Below are positions 45,741 through 57,568 of a stretch of DNA of 64,000 nucleotides, in pieces. The notes under the pieces are model-generated. The model saw nothing but the letters and a program-made list of their open reading frames with translations, was not told the DNA's origin and did not search any database. Each line of letters starts with the position of its first letter. Within the stretch, counting starts at the first letter, position 1. The stretch is from Brienomyrus brachyistius (taxonomy: Eukaryota > Chordata > Actinopteri > Osteoglossiformes > Mormyridae), in NCBI RefSeq assembly GCF_023856365.1, contig NC_064544.1, positions 23,970,399-24,034,398 of the forward strand. The letters are read 5' to 3'. Both the position numbers and the translations under genes were made by a program.

Positions 45741-48700
45741 CAAAAAATGGAAAAAATTTAAATATATTCCTGGTTTTATGTGATGAAATACAGAGACCCT
45801 AAATACTGAGGGCTGCTCAACTATAAAGTTATTCAGTTTTCTCCAAATTTCATTAAAAACCTGCACTCACAATGGAACTGCTGATGTGATGACATTTTTA
45901 ATTTTGTCAGCAGTGATTTCCAAGTAACGAGATTCCCTGCACCAACCTCCATATAAAGCAAAAGACAAGCTGAGGCATCTCACAGGACCTGGAAATCTCT
46001 TTACAAAGATCCAGCCTCTCGTTCTGTCTGCATCTACGAGAAAGTTTTTGTTAATCAAGTAAATTTTATATGTAACAGGGATGGTTCATATTCATTTTCG
46101 CTTCGTGGCATTTCGACAGGTCTGTCACAAAGAAGAAGCTTTCTGTTTTTTTTTTTCTTTCTAGAAATGAAAGTGTGTCATTGATCGATACCTGCAGTTC
46201 GAAACGCTGAGCACGAGTGACATTTCTCACCGCAGCCTGACAAGCGTTAAATCCGTCAGCTTGGATCACACTTTCCGGAAGTGTGGACGCAGAAGCCAGC
46301 CGGCTACAAGGAGATGAAGTAATGAAGGCTGGTGGTGGCCGTGGGGTGTGGGGGGAGCGGAGAGGGCTGGGACTGGGGGGGGGGGGGGGTTGGTTATGGG
46401 CAGCAATGTTTATCGATCTTTCAGTTTATTTACGGACTTCAGTGGCACCAGCTAATGGACATAGTGAGTGACAGTAAACTCATGGTCGCCAGACTGGTGC
46501 ATGTACAGTATGACTGTTTAAGCCACCGATGAGTTAAGATCTTTATCTTTCGGCTGGTTCACGGATCAGCCCTGTGCTGTGCGAGAAACCTGTCAGCCAT
46601 CACACCACTGGTAGGAAACTGTGCAACGGTGGCTGGCAGGGAGATGGAAAGGTTGTGATACCTTGGATTCATCCCGACACTGTGTATGGACAGAAAAAGA
46701 CAGCATTGCTTGTTCTGCTTCAGCAGGAAGACGGGAGTCATGGACGATTTCGGCAGACACCGCGGTCCAGTTAACATCTTCAGGAAGGTTCGTTATCTAC
46801 ACGTGGAAATCCAGCATGCAGCAGCTTATCGTTCAGATGGGAGCGTCTTCCTGCGAGATGTACTGTTCCCTGGGGAGCTGGCAGTCGGGGGAGGACCAAC
46901 CGGGGGGGAAGGAAAGGATTTGCATATTACAAAGAAAAAAACAGTATTCATCTGGAGAATAAATTGTGCGCAGTGAAACAATTTGCCCTTGAAAACAAAC
47001 TCAATTAATTCTGCTGTACGCTTCAACACTATCAATATTCCTGCATATGTTTCTTAGAAACATTACATCTGATATGCTCTTGCTCATCTTTGGCTGACAG
47101 TGAGCACACAGCCGCCATTGTTTCTAGCCCCAGCCCCATTGATTTAAATGCATTGCTTTTTTATCCGCACCAAATCAGCAATTACGCCTCTCGGGTTTCC
47201 AGGTGACTTGTGAGGGTAAAAAAGGGCAGTGGATCTCTCCATGCCCCCGAGGCCTTCGATTGAAGGCCTAGATGTGGGGAAACAGATGAGAACCTACAAG
47301 CTGCTCACCGCAAACTGTTTTGTAGGTTATCATCACTGTTATCTTGTATTTGCTTCATTTTTGCATATGTATATCAGTTTTCTAGTTTGCATATTTTTTC
47401 ATGTTATGAGGCTCAAAATTATATTATATAAACACGTTTTACAGTCCATGCTCTAACATTTAAGCTACAGTCTGTATTATTCCTTTGAAAGTGTCTTATT
47501 AAGAAATGTAATGGGAGTTGCTTAGACTGTAATAAGTTAATGTATTATGTGACATAAAAAAGGCATGCTAATGCAGGCAGTAAACAAACATGATGGACCG
47601 GCGAGGCTGTGGGTGCTACAGACTCCCACCTTCTGTCGCTAAAGGAGGGAAAAAATACTCTGCGATGAGTCATTTCTCCTGTTAAAATCCTCACTAAGGT
47701 GCAGGACGTTAAGCATAGTGCCTTGAATTCAGGCCTTGTGAATGAATAGATAAAACAATGCTATAAAAATATTCAGGTATTTCAGTTTGGAATTTAGATA
47801 AATAAGCCATTGTTGCAGGCAGTTCTCTCTGTTTATTTTTAAATAAGCAATAACATCAGTAAGAAGGTGTGCCTGGAAGTAAAGGACGTCATTTTAGCTG
47901 TTTCGTGGTTTTTGAATCATTTTTGGATTGACCTTCAAATGCATTTTCCCAAACTACCTTGTTTATTTACATAAATATTTTGACAGTGTTTTAACTGAAT
48001 AGAGGACTACCTTTATTTAATATGCGAGTGACCTGTGAGTGTGAGTTAAGTTTTTTAATCTTATCAGGGCTAAGAGGAGGAATGTAGTGGGGGCGGTAAT
48101 GTCATAAAGTTCAGAGCCTCCGGCGTTAGTGACACCGGAGGCCTGAGATCCCTGACCCCTCGCGTGTTTCTTGGGGATGCCCACCGGCGAGCCCTGGGTG
48201 GAGCCAAGGCTTACGATGACGTGGGGGGCAAGGGCTCAGCCACTAAACGTCTAAAGGGGAATAAACAGCCAATTCTGTTCACCATTCTGAATCCTGTGCT
48301 TTGAACGCACTACCCTCTGCTCAAAGAGTTTACCACTGGTGTAGAGTTTCCATCATAAAGGGAGAATGGGGTTTAAAGTCCTGGAAATTGTCTTCCTACC
48401 CTCCAAAGTGTAGCTCAGTTTCCTCATGCGTGATTCAATCTCGATATGAACTAAATATTACAAATATAGCAGCCAGGGGAAGAGTATAGGCAACAAAAGT
48501 GCATAAATGTTCACTTCAGCGTAAACAAAGCCTTAATCTAGCATTCTATATTCATGTTTGTTAAGGAGAGTTCTGGACTCTGTTTTGGTCACTAGTTCAA
48601 ATCCCCAAAGCTGAATCCATCCTACATGGTCCTCTACTTCTTCTGTAAGAAAAACAAAGCTGTAGGCATTAAAATTGCTTCAGTGTTATGAATTTCTGTT

Positions 48701-49460
48701 TCTGCTCAATATGAGACTATTTCCATTGAGGTTGAAGATCTAAAATTAAAATCATGTCTATTAACAGGGATTATCCTGTATGGAAGAATGAGGTGCTTTA
48801 GGCTTTGAGGTTTACATTCATTAGTGCATTGCTGTTTTTTTTCTTTATAGTTTTTCAGACACATGTAGCCAAGGAGACTTGCTTATGTTTCAATTTTGTC
48901 CTTTATTACAGCAGGATATTTACTGAAGCGATTCAGTTTAAGTACTCCCCTAGAGGATGCAACTGCAGATATTTTCCTGAAATTTGAACTTCCATTGTTT
49001 GGTATTGAGCACTTTTGAAATACTTTTTTGGTTCTTTCTAAATTATTGTTTTTAAGTGCCATACTACCTGAAACTTAGGCAAATACTGTTGAAAACTTTA
49101 AAAGTCTGGAAGCTAATCTCAAACCACTTTCTTAAACCAGGAATTTTCTAGAATGGCAAGAAAACTCAGACCAGCTAAGCTATTATGCCTAGAAGATTTC
49201 CCAGAAGCTAGTTCTGCTCATGCACCTTGCAGTGTATGTTCGGCAGTAGCACTGACAGAGATAGCTACAACCGTCAGCTCTACCCTGTGTCATTATGGTA
49301 CCTAATGCTGTGGTGTAATTTGATCTTAATCCCCAGTGTGATGTCCTACAGAAGACTAACAGAACTCCAGTCACTCTTAGGACAGCACGTCATGGGGGCA
49401 GCCTACTCCCACCTGCTTTTCACATTATCTGCTATGCACCTTACTTTCTCTGCCCTATAT
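45741..49460. other. noncoding, mostly unique
   Basis: Holds a 15-bp G tract at 46375-46389, a perfect 8-bp hairpin stem GCCTCCGG/CCGGAGGC at 48116-48142 within a GC-rich patch (48085-48240), and overlapping frames at 46559-46976 with no known domain. No repeat family or exon was recognised. Confidence 0.35.
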
Positions 49461-52400
49461 CTGTACTCAACACTTTATTTGATGGGACGTGAATAATGTA
49501 GTAGTACAGGCTTAATTAATGCATTAATTAACCAGTAACTAACTGCTGGTTAAGTATTGATTCCATGTTCATTCATCATTAATAAATCATGACAATTCAT
49601 GTATTGTATGAGGAGACCTACATTAGTTCATGACTTGTTCTTGAGTAGTAAATGAGTTAAGTAATTTCCCCATTATTAAATAATGATCCATCTATCCATA
49701 CATCCATCCATATATCCATCCATCCATCCATCCATCCATCCATCCATCCATCAGCTTCCACTTGTCCAGGGTTTGGGTCACAGGGGTAGCAACTCCAGGA
49801 GAGATACTCAGATCTCCCTCTTTCCAGATACCTCTACCAGCAATTCGGGAGGGGTGCCGAGGCGTTCCCAGGCCATTTGAGAGATATAATCCCTCCAGCA
49901 TGTGCTGCATCTGCCCCGGGGCCTCCTCCCTTTAGGACATGCACTGAAAACCTCTCTGGGTAGCCGCCTAGGAGGCATCTGCACCAGGTGTCCAAACTAC
50001 ATCAATTGATTCCTTTTGACGTGGAGAAGCAGCGGTTTTACTCTGAGACTCTCCCGGATATCCGAACTTTTCACCTTGTCTCTAAGGCAGAGCCCAGACA
50101 CCCTGCGGAGAAACCTCATTTCGGCCGTGATGTTATTCTTTTGGTCATTACCCATAGCTCATGACCATAAGTGGGGGTAGAGACGAAGATGGACCAATAG
50201 ATCGAGAGCTTTACTTTCCGGCTCAGTTCTGTCTTAGCCAGGACAAACTGGTTAAGTGCCTGCAAAACTGCAGACGCCGCTTCGATTCGTCTGTTCAGCT
50301 CTCGATATCACCTACCCTCACTCGTGAACGAGACCCTGAGATACTTCCATTCCTCCACTTGTGGTAGTACGTTGGAGGTCCCTAGCAGATGAAGCCAACA
50401 GGACGGCAATCCTGAGGACACCAAACTGGACACCCTCAACACCCTGGCTGCGCATAGAAATCCTGTCCATAAATATTATATACAGGACCGATGACAAAGG
50501 GCAGCCCTGGCGAAGCCCAACCTGCATTGCAAACACATACTTATTACCGGGAATGCGGATCAAGCTTCTGCTCCATTCATACAGGGACCCCGAACCCCAT
50601 ACTTCTGAAGCACCCCCGACAGAGCACCTCGGGGAAGCCGGTCGTAAGCCTTTTCCAAGTCCACAAAATACATGTTGACTGGATAGGCAAACTCCCAGGC
50701 CCCCTTCCAGTACCCTCGCAAGGGTGTAAAGCTGGTCCGGTGTTCCACGGCCAGGACGAAAACCACATTGTTCCTCCTGAATCCAAGATTCGATTATCGA
50801 TCCCACCCTCCTCTCCAATACCCCGGAATAGACTTTCCTAGGAAGACCGAGAAGTGTGATCCCTCTATAGTTGGACCCCTTAAATAAGGAGACTACCACC
50901 CCGGTCTCACAATCCAGAGGCACTGTCCCTGACCTCCACACGCTGTTTAGTCATGACAGTCTCACAACATCCAAAGCCTTTAGATACTCCGGGTGGATCT
51001 TGTCCACCCTGGGGGCCCGGCCGCCATGTAGCTCTTTAACCACCCTCAGCCCCAGTGATGGGCAAGTCCACTCCAGCTCCCCCCATGTTCTGGGCCCTCA
51101 GATGTCTTGAAGGCAGTGTGCGTAGATGTATCGAAGGCAGGGTTGAGGAGACCCTCAAAGTATTCCTTCCACCTCAGGGTGATGTCCCTCTCCTGATATT
51201 CCGGATGGTTTGCCAGAGCCTTTTTGAACCTGACCGAAAGTCACTTTCACAGCCACACCAAACCCCGACCCCACCCGGGTTTGTGCTTCCGCAGCCACCC
51301 AAGCCGCATTCCGCCTGGCCTGCCGGTACCCGTCAGCTGCCTCCGTTGACCCCCGGGCTAATAATTCCCGGTAGGCCTCCTTCTTCAGCTTGATAGCCCC
51401 TCTCACCTCTGGTGTCCACCATCGGGTACGAGGGTTACCGCCACTACTGGCACCGACCACCCTGAAGCCACAGCTCTGTACAGCCGCTTCCACAATGGAG
51501 GTCTGGAACTTTGTCCATTCAGACTCAATGTCCCCAACCTCCCCCAGTATGCAGTTGGAATTCTGCCGGAGGTGCGAGTTAAAGCTCCGGCAAACAGAAG
51601 CTTCATCCAGAGGTTCCCAGCAGACCCTCACTATGGCTTAGGCCTAGCAGGTCTGACCGGCTTCCTCTCTCGCCACCTGAGCCAACTCACCACCATGTGG
51701 TGATCAGTTAACTACTATGCCCCTCTCTTCCGAGTGTTCAAGACAGAAGGTCAGATGATATGATTATGAAATCGATCATCGACCTATAGCCTCGGGCATG
51801 TTCGTACCATGTCCACTTATGGACACCCTTATGCTCGAATATGGTGTTCATTATGGACAAACCATGTATTGCACAGAAGTCCAAAAACAGAACACCAGAT
51901 CAGATCAGGGAGGCCATTCCTCCTAATCACCCCCCTGCGGGCCAGAATGTCATTGACCACGTGAGCGTTGAAGTCCCCTAGCAAGACAATGGAGTCCCCT
52001 CGTTGCGCGCTAACCAGCACACCACTCAGGGAGTCCAAGAAGGCCAGGTACTCTGAACTGTCATTTGGCGCATAAGCGCAGATGACAGAGACTTGTCCCT
52101 GACCTGAAGGCACAGGGAGACAGCACTCTTGTTCACTGGGGTAAACTCTTAAACTTTTAAGGCACCGAGCTGAGGGGCAACCGGTGACCCTAGTCCGCGT
52201 TAGGGAAATGAGACCTTGAAAGAATTCTTTGTCATAAGGGTTTTTTCCAATTGCTCTTTGTCTGGCCCCTCCCCTGGGACTTTTTTTGCCTTGGGAGATC
52301 CTACCAGGGGCTATTGCTCCCGACAACATAGCCCCAGGGTCACTGAGGCATGCAAACCCCTCCACCACAATAAGGTGGCAATCCAAGGAGGGGATTGAAT

Positions 52401-52568
52401 AATGAATTAATTGCTAACAAATACAGTGCCTGAATGGAAAACATGAACTGTCATGATGAACTAGCATAGAACATAACAAAAACTTAGTTACTAGTTAATT
52501 AATGCATTAAGTAAGCATGTGGTACTACATAATTCATGTCCCCTCAAATAAAGTGTGAGCCTGTACTC
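49461..52568. mobile_element. palindromic MITE split by a LINE
   Basis: Left arm CACTTTATTTGATGGGACGTG...TGTAGTAG...GCTTAATTAATGCATTAATTAAC (49471-49537) pairs with the right arm GTTAATTAATGCATTAAG...GTACTACATAATTCATGTCCCCTCAAATAAAGTG (52492-52557). CTGTACTC flanks both ends (49461-49468 and 52561-52568), a probable 8-bp target duplication. The exact end is uncertain by a few bases because the left tip may have lost bases. Without the LINE the element would be about 390 bp. The 8-bp duplication suggests hAT-type mobilisation. Confidence 0.8.
49687..52397 (-). mobile_element. LINE (RTE/Rex-like), 2.7 kb, inserted in the MITE, dead
   Basis: An exact 8-bp target duplication AATAATGA lies at 49679-49686 and 52398-52405. 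On the minus strand: a 5' leader, an APE endonuclease motif LLGDFNAHVVND (about 51990-51950), a linker with RTRWWTPEVR (about 51430-51400), RT motifs GFRPGRGTPDQL (about 50760-50725) and LRQGCPLSSVLY (about 50530-50490), a C-terminal region with PTYGHELWVMTKR-like sequence (about 50190-50140), and an ATGG-repeat 3' tail (49688-49752). The N-terminal part of the endonuclease appears deleted near 52180. The FADD catalytic box is missing between VLRI and VLLASSARDLQ (about 50420). Stops and shifts are frequent. Tetranucleotide 3' tails are typical of RTE-type LINEs, but the exact clade is uncertain. Confidence 0.85.
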
Positions 52569-53590
52569 CTTATATGATTGGTTAACATGTTATGAATAAG
52601 TACGAGCTTGATGCTATCTTTGTGTAGCCAGTGCAATTATCATCACACAGACAAACACAAATAATTTGGGGTTCTTTATTTGCTGGATGCCCAAAGAAAA
52701 TGGAAGGGGAACTGAGCGGAGTTTTCCCGTTCTTTCCTTTATAAGTTTTAAGGTGCAGTATAATGACTACTCTACACGGGTGTAGATCAGCTTTACCCAG
52801 CAGCAAATACTCGAAATAAAATAAATCGTACTTTTCCTTTTACCGTGCGTAAAATACGGCAGTGGACTGGAACTGCACAAAGAAATAAAAAAACACATAC
52901 AACCGTTGGTTTTAAGATATACACTCATTTAACACAAAAAAATTAACAATAGCGCTCTTTTTAACTCACACCTCAGTATCCCGCGTCTCTCCACGTACGG
53001 TTCGCTCCCTTCAGAGCGGCTTACATGAAAGCCCCAGGCTATTCATACCCCGTTCATGGATGACATACACGCAATGAAACAAACAAAAAAAAAAAAAAAC
53101 TATGCTTTAATGTAAATTAATAAAATACATTTGCATTGCATTCCGCTTTACTGATACACAGATGCTAATCCGACTGTCACTAATCCCCTCTAAGACACAT
53201 ACAACATTATTTTTAACATTACATCTCGATATCAAGAGGGAAATGTACATTTACTCTGTGCGGATCACTCCGGCCTCGTTCCCCACGTGCTCCCTGGCCA
53301 TGCTTTCTTCAAAAAGGGTGGGGGCAGGGGAATAACAAAAAAAAATTACCTCCGGGGCGGTTCTCAACCCGGACAAAGCCACCACCTTAAAGGGAGAGAG
53401 TACACCTTTTCCCAAACGAAAACAAAGTCTGGCTTTTTTTCCCCTTCAAACCAGTGCTAACACACAAAATAAAGACTGCTTTCCCACCCGGTTACATTTG
53501 GAATGCAGAGGTATAGTGTGGCATAAGCATGCATGGGCCTGATAACAGGCTGCAGTTTCCTCCAGGAGTCCATATTGTGCCGCCCCTCAC
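52569..53590. other. unassigned block, possibly decayed retroelement
   Basis: Contains poly-A runs (53085-53099, 53337-53346), TATAAG (about 52740) and AAATAAAATAAA (about 52814), plus a GC-rich stretch (53255-53400). The composition shifts abruptly. I could not match it to a family. A degenerate LTR or a unique sequence are both possible. Confidence 0.25.
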
Positions 53591-53999
53591 TAGTAAGAGG
53601 TGTGAAAATCTATTTATCAAATTATTGTTTTTCATTTCCAGAATGAATATCTCCAGCCCCATAAGTATTTACTGTGCAATATTCATGGTATGGCTTTGTC
53701 AAATTTGAATTATGGACCGAGTTTTTAAAAAAAAAAAAATATATATATATGGTTCACTCAAACACTTTATTGCAAGTTCACTGCCATCTTGAGAAATGTG
53801 AAGGACATATTACTTCCAGCTTAAACAGGAACTATTAATTCATGTACAATTGTCACGCTAGTACTTTCTGAAAGAGACCTGAACAAATTCAGAGCATAAA
53901 CACTAAGAAATACGGGACGGCAGACAGGGAAGCCTTCATCGGCACAGCTACAGTACGCGCCTTTCATGCCAGCTCATTTGTAACGCGACTGCTGGGACG
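53591..53999. other. AT-rich noncoding
   Basis: An A13 tract runs into TA repeats at 53725-53750. No element was recognised. Confidence 0.4.
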
Positions 54000-54520
54000 A
54001 AGCCAGGGACAGGCCGGATGGCTGTGCTGCGTTGCTTATGGTAAATTAGCGTTTGAATTGTGACCCCAAAGCGCCGGGTGCAGGGGACTCCGCTAAAGGC
54101 CTCCTTTTCCCCTTCGGCCTGTGGCCATCATCTCTTTACAGTAGCACCGGGGTAATTTATTGCTCTTTTAGTGAGTGTGACTTTTACGCTCGTTTGTGAA
54201 TGGCGGATGTGTTCCCCTCTGTTAAGCGTTTAATGAAGGCCAGAGTCCCCTCAGACCACACTAACCTTCCTCCCTCCAGCAAATTGTTCCGATACTGCGG
54301 CCATTCCTTCCCTGCGAGAACTTTGCACAGTTAAAGGGCTCCCTGCTGGTGCCCATCCTTCCTGGAGGTTTGCACTTCATAATAAGGGGAAGGCTGTTTT
54401 AATCTAATTACCGCAATTACGTTACACAGCCATTTTAATCAGTGAAATCCAAATCATTTAATTCAATTATGCTTTTCTTAATTTGCCTCTCTGTGTGCAG
54501 CATAATAGTACTCTGCTTCA
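54000..54520. other. low-repeat block, candidate conserved noncoding element
   Basis: Repeat-free sequence of mixed GC with homeodomain-like cores (TCTAATTACCGCAATTACG, TTAATTTGCC, CATTTAATTCAATTA) and GC-box-like runs. No ORF of note. It resembles developmental enhancers in texture only, and conservation is untested. Confidence 0.25.
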
Positions 54521-55388
54521 CTTGGAGAAAATGTAGGAGAAGAAAAGGGCCATTTTGAAAAAGAAAAATATTAAGAAAATTTAAAGAATAAATTGCATGT
54601 TTGGTATTAGGCTCAGTCTTGCCATGCTCTGGCTACCCTGCTTTGTCTGGGAATAGAGTTGTGAGTGTTACGGGCTGCAGGCCTCATTTGGCTGAAGAGT
54701 GATCCTGTGCTCTGCTCACCCTCTGTTATCAGGGTCTCCTCAAATGCACAGGTTCAGAATAACAGGCCGCCATGCCCGAGCGCAGCCTGTGAGTCAGTCA
54801 CACCGCGACACTTCCGCCTTGCCATCTTTATAGGAAAGAGAGGGTCGTCATTATAACGCAGGTCTGCCCAATTTGCCTTGGATCTAAACCAAACGGGAGC
54901 TAGCAAGCGCCGTCAAAAGCTACACCACTGTGAGCTTGCAGAGAGATGTACAATGCCGTTTCCTCTACAGGAAATCCCTAAGAAAACATTGTTCGGAGCG
55001 CGGTAGGAAGATCATGGCTTTCTGAAAGGCACTGTTCTATTAATGGCGTCCTTATTAAGTAGATACATCTGGATCTCTCTGCCGTTGCTCCGTATGTGGC
55101 TAATTGCAAGGATATTCTCTCTTGAACAAATGCGCAAAAGCTCAAACACTGAAACGTAGTCTTATTATTCCCAAAACAGATTTTTTTCTTCCTTCCTCAT
55201 CAAGAATTGGCCCTTTTAAAAAAAAAACCTCAGCTTTATTTGGTGGAAAGAACAAAACACAGCAAGTACAGATAATTACTGGAATTAGTGGCAATAAGGA
55301 ACATTTGCTTAATCCAGAGAGGGAACTTTGCCATGAAAAAATAGAAACCATAATTATTAAAAAATAGAAGCCACTTGTTATTAAAAAG

Positions 55389-55389
<1 letters not shown>
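54521..55389. other. noncoding, no element recognised
   Basis: Unique sequence with no repeat family recognised. Frames at 54665 and 55104 have no domain. Confidence 0.4.

Positions 55390-55438
<49 letters not shown>
55390..55438. repeat. AT microsatellite, about 25 units
   Basis: A perfect AT dinucleotide run of about 49 bp. The frame through it is a tyrosine/isoleucine repeat translation. Confidence 0.95.
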
Positions 55439-55444
<6 letters not shown>

Positions 55445-55582
55445 TAGACATTATCGTGCACATAATTGCAGAGTAATTCTGCAAACCTAATTTGAATAAG
55501 TATCATAACTCAAGTCTCTTCTGATTTAATAAGTGAGATGTGCAATATGCCTCATCATGAGGGTCCAGAATATGACTGTGAC

Positions 55583-55979
55583 TATCATGCCCCGCATGCC
55601 TTTTTCCCCTGTGTTGCTTGTGTTGTGGCGCTTAACGAGCCACACCTGCTCCTCGTTTAACCCCGCCTCTCGTTTCAGCCCTCATGTGGATGATCCCAGG
55701 TGCCTCTCGTCTGCTCCCCCATCTGGTGTATATAGTGCCTCCTCGTCCTGAGCTCCCCGGTCTGGTCATTGTAGTGTTACGTTGTGATGCTCTGCTACTG
55801 ACTGCATGTATACTCCTCTGTTTGTCTTAAGCCCTGTGGTTCTCTCCTGTTCTCCCTGCCTTGTTCTGGCCCCTCGCGGTCTGTTTCCTTTTGCCTTTTG
55901 TATTGTGTTTTTCTTAGAAAAAAACCCTTTTGTTTTCACCGACACCTGTCTTTTCCTCCATCCTTCCCAAATCGTAACG
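55583..55979 (+). mobile_element. solo LTR, 397 bp, 5-bp target duplication
   Basis: GTGAC at 55578-55582 and again at 55980-55984 flanks a block starting TATCATGCC and ending CGTAACG, one change from canonical TG and CA at each end. A TATATAG box lies near 55730, with a downstream start-like pyrimidine stretch. The structure is a single LTR left by recombination between the two LTRs of a Gypsy-type element. Frames across it are not genes. Confidence 0.75.
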
Positions 55980-55984
55980 GTGAC

Positions 55985-56955
55985 TATTTTGAGAGATTTT
56001 ACAGTCATCTCCAACCAGCCAGCTGTTCATGTTTTTTTTAGGAACATCATCAATCAATCGATCACTCAACAAACAAACAAATAAACCTAAGCGTAGCACA
56101 TGACATTAAATAGCCCAGTGGACGGTGCCAACTGATATACAGAGCCTGTCATTTATGGTAATGTGACTGTTATTGGTCTATTAATATGTCAGTTATGGTG
56201 TGTGCAGAGTTCTACAGTAGCCTGATTAGTCAATGGGGCAGGAAACAAGCGGTATGGTATGACAAGGGAGACCTCACTAAAGTGAAATCGGGGTTTGGAT
56301 GTCTAACTGATAATTGGAGTGATTTTCGTTTGGCCGGCTTGATGTTTAAGTCAATGTTAAAGTTCCTTGGTTATTTGTTGCATATTGATTGATTTGTTAT
56401 TTTAATTTTAAAGTACTGGAATAAGCGAACTTGAATAAACACGCAGGACATTTAAATATCCTTATTTCATTCATTTAAGGAATACGCATATCTTACACCT
56501 GCACTTTTCTAACGGCATTGAGCATGACGCTTTAAAAAGGTAATTTGCGATAATGTCATCTATTGGCAAGCGCCACTGGGCGCATGTGAGCCGACCAAGA
56601 CTAAATTAACATTTCGGTCCATGGTAGCTACTTCATTAACATGCATTTATAAGAGTTGCGACTCTGTCCAAATCGCTGTTATCTTTTAAAATAGCGGGCA
56701 ATTCTCCTGTCAGTCGAGAGCGCTAGCGAGGACGGGGCTGACGTGCCCCTTGCTATCGTCAGGACAGATGTGAGCAGCGGCAGTGAGCTGAAAAAAAAGC
56801 GTCTGCTCCCGCTTTCTTTCTCTGATTAACCCCAAAATGAGACGTGCAATAGCGTTGTCACCAGTCACGATAAGAACTGATTTTATTTCCTCGACGTAGA
56901 TACTTAAACTCTAAGAGTTATTTAATTTTTAACAACGCAATACCAATATTTTTTT
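55985..56955. other. noncoding, no element recognised
   Basis: Unique sequence. A GC-richer segment at 56690-56800 (GTCGAGAGCGCTAGCGAGGACGG) has a few CpGs. No exon or repeat could be supported. Confidence 0.4.
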
Positions 56956-56957
56956 AA

Positions 56958-57180
56958 ACAGCAGTCTGCATGGACAGCGTCCCTAAGTTGCCCATAGAGT
57001 GTGGATGTGTATGATGGACGGCATCCCGTCCATGCTTATTGCTGCCCGTTGTGCTGTGTTCCCAGGAAAAGGCTGCGTCCCCCTGTGACCCTGACCAGAA
57101 GAAACAGAATGGATGTTTCAGAATGGATGTTTCCAAGGTGTCATTTGTCATGGATTTAGAAGAATGACAGCGTTTATTTC
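56958..57180 (+). repeat. mermaid-type SINE 3' fragment, diverged
   Basis: CTAAGTTGCCCATAGAGTGTG, ATGGACGGCATCCCGTCC and a GAATGGATGTTTC tail follow the 3' half of the SINE family in plus orientation. The head is missing. Confidence 0.55.
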
Positions 57181-57208
57181 CCTGAAGAGAGATGGATAAA
57201 GTCATATT

Positions 57209-57565
57209 ATGTACAAAATGTGTGTATGTGTCTGTGTCTGTGTGTGTTTGCGTGTGTGTCTGTGTGTGTGTGGGGGGGGGGGGGTTGGATGCTTGTTATA
57301 TGTATGGATATATTACATTGTGGGTACCAAATGTGCCCCCCAGTACAGTATAAAACCTGTCATTTTAACCTTGTGGGGACTTTATTTTTCGGGTCCCCTC
57401 TTGAGGAAAATAAAATTTATCAAAATCTGTGACTGCAATCAAGAAATTGCCAAAAGTCTTACCCCAAAAGTTAAGGTTAGGGCTGGGTAGGTCATCATCT
57501 TGGGATTATAGTTTAGTAATGAATGGAGAGTCCCCACAAAGATATAATTACAAACCTGAGTGTGT
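57209..57565 (-). mobile_element. CA-array-associated palindromic element, copy E
   Basis: A TG array and a 13-bp G tract (57215-57284) precede ACATTGTGGGTACC, CCTTGTGGGGACTTTATTTT, TCAAAATCTGTGACTGCAATC, GTTAAGGTTAGGGCTGGGTA and GAGTCCCCACAAAGATATAAT, the family core in reverse order. A short TG tract ends it at about 57559-57568. Both ends and both flanking dinucleotide tracts remain. Confidence 0.8.
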
Positions 57566-57568
57566 GTG

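Noticed and set aside
46574..46976. Three overlapping plus-strand frames near 46.6-47.0 kb
   Set aside because: They compete with each other and with a minus-strand frame; none shows a motif or a composition typical of coding sequence.
50361..50841. Plus-strand frames over the LINE
   Set aside because: They are antisense shadows of the minus-strand RT, whose motifs are clear.
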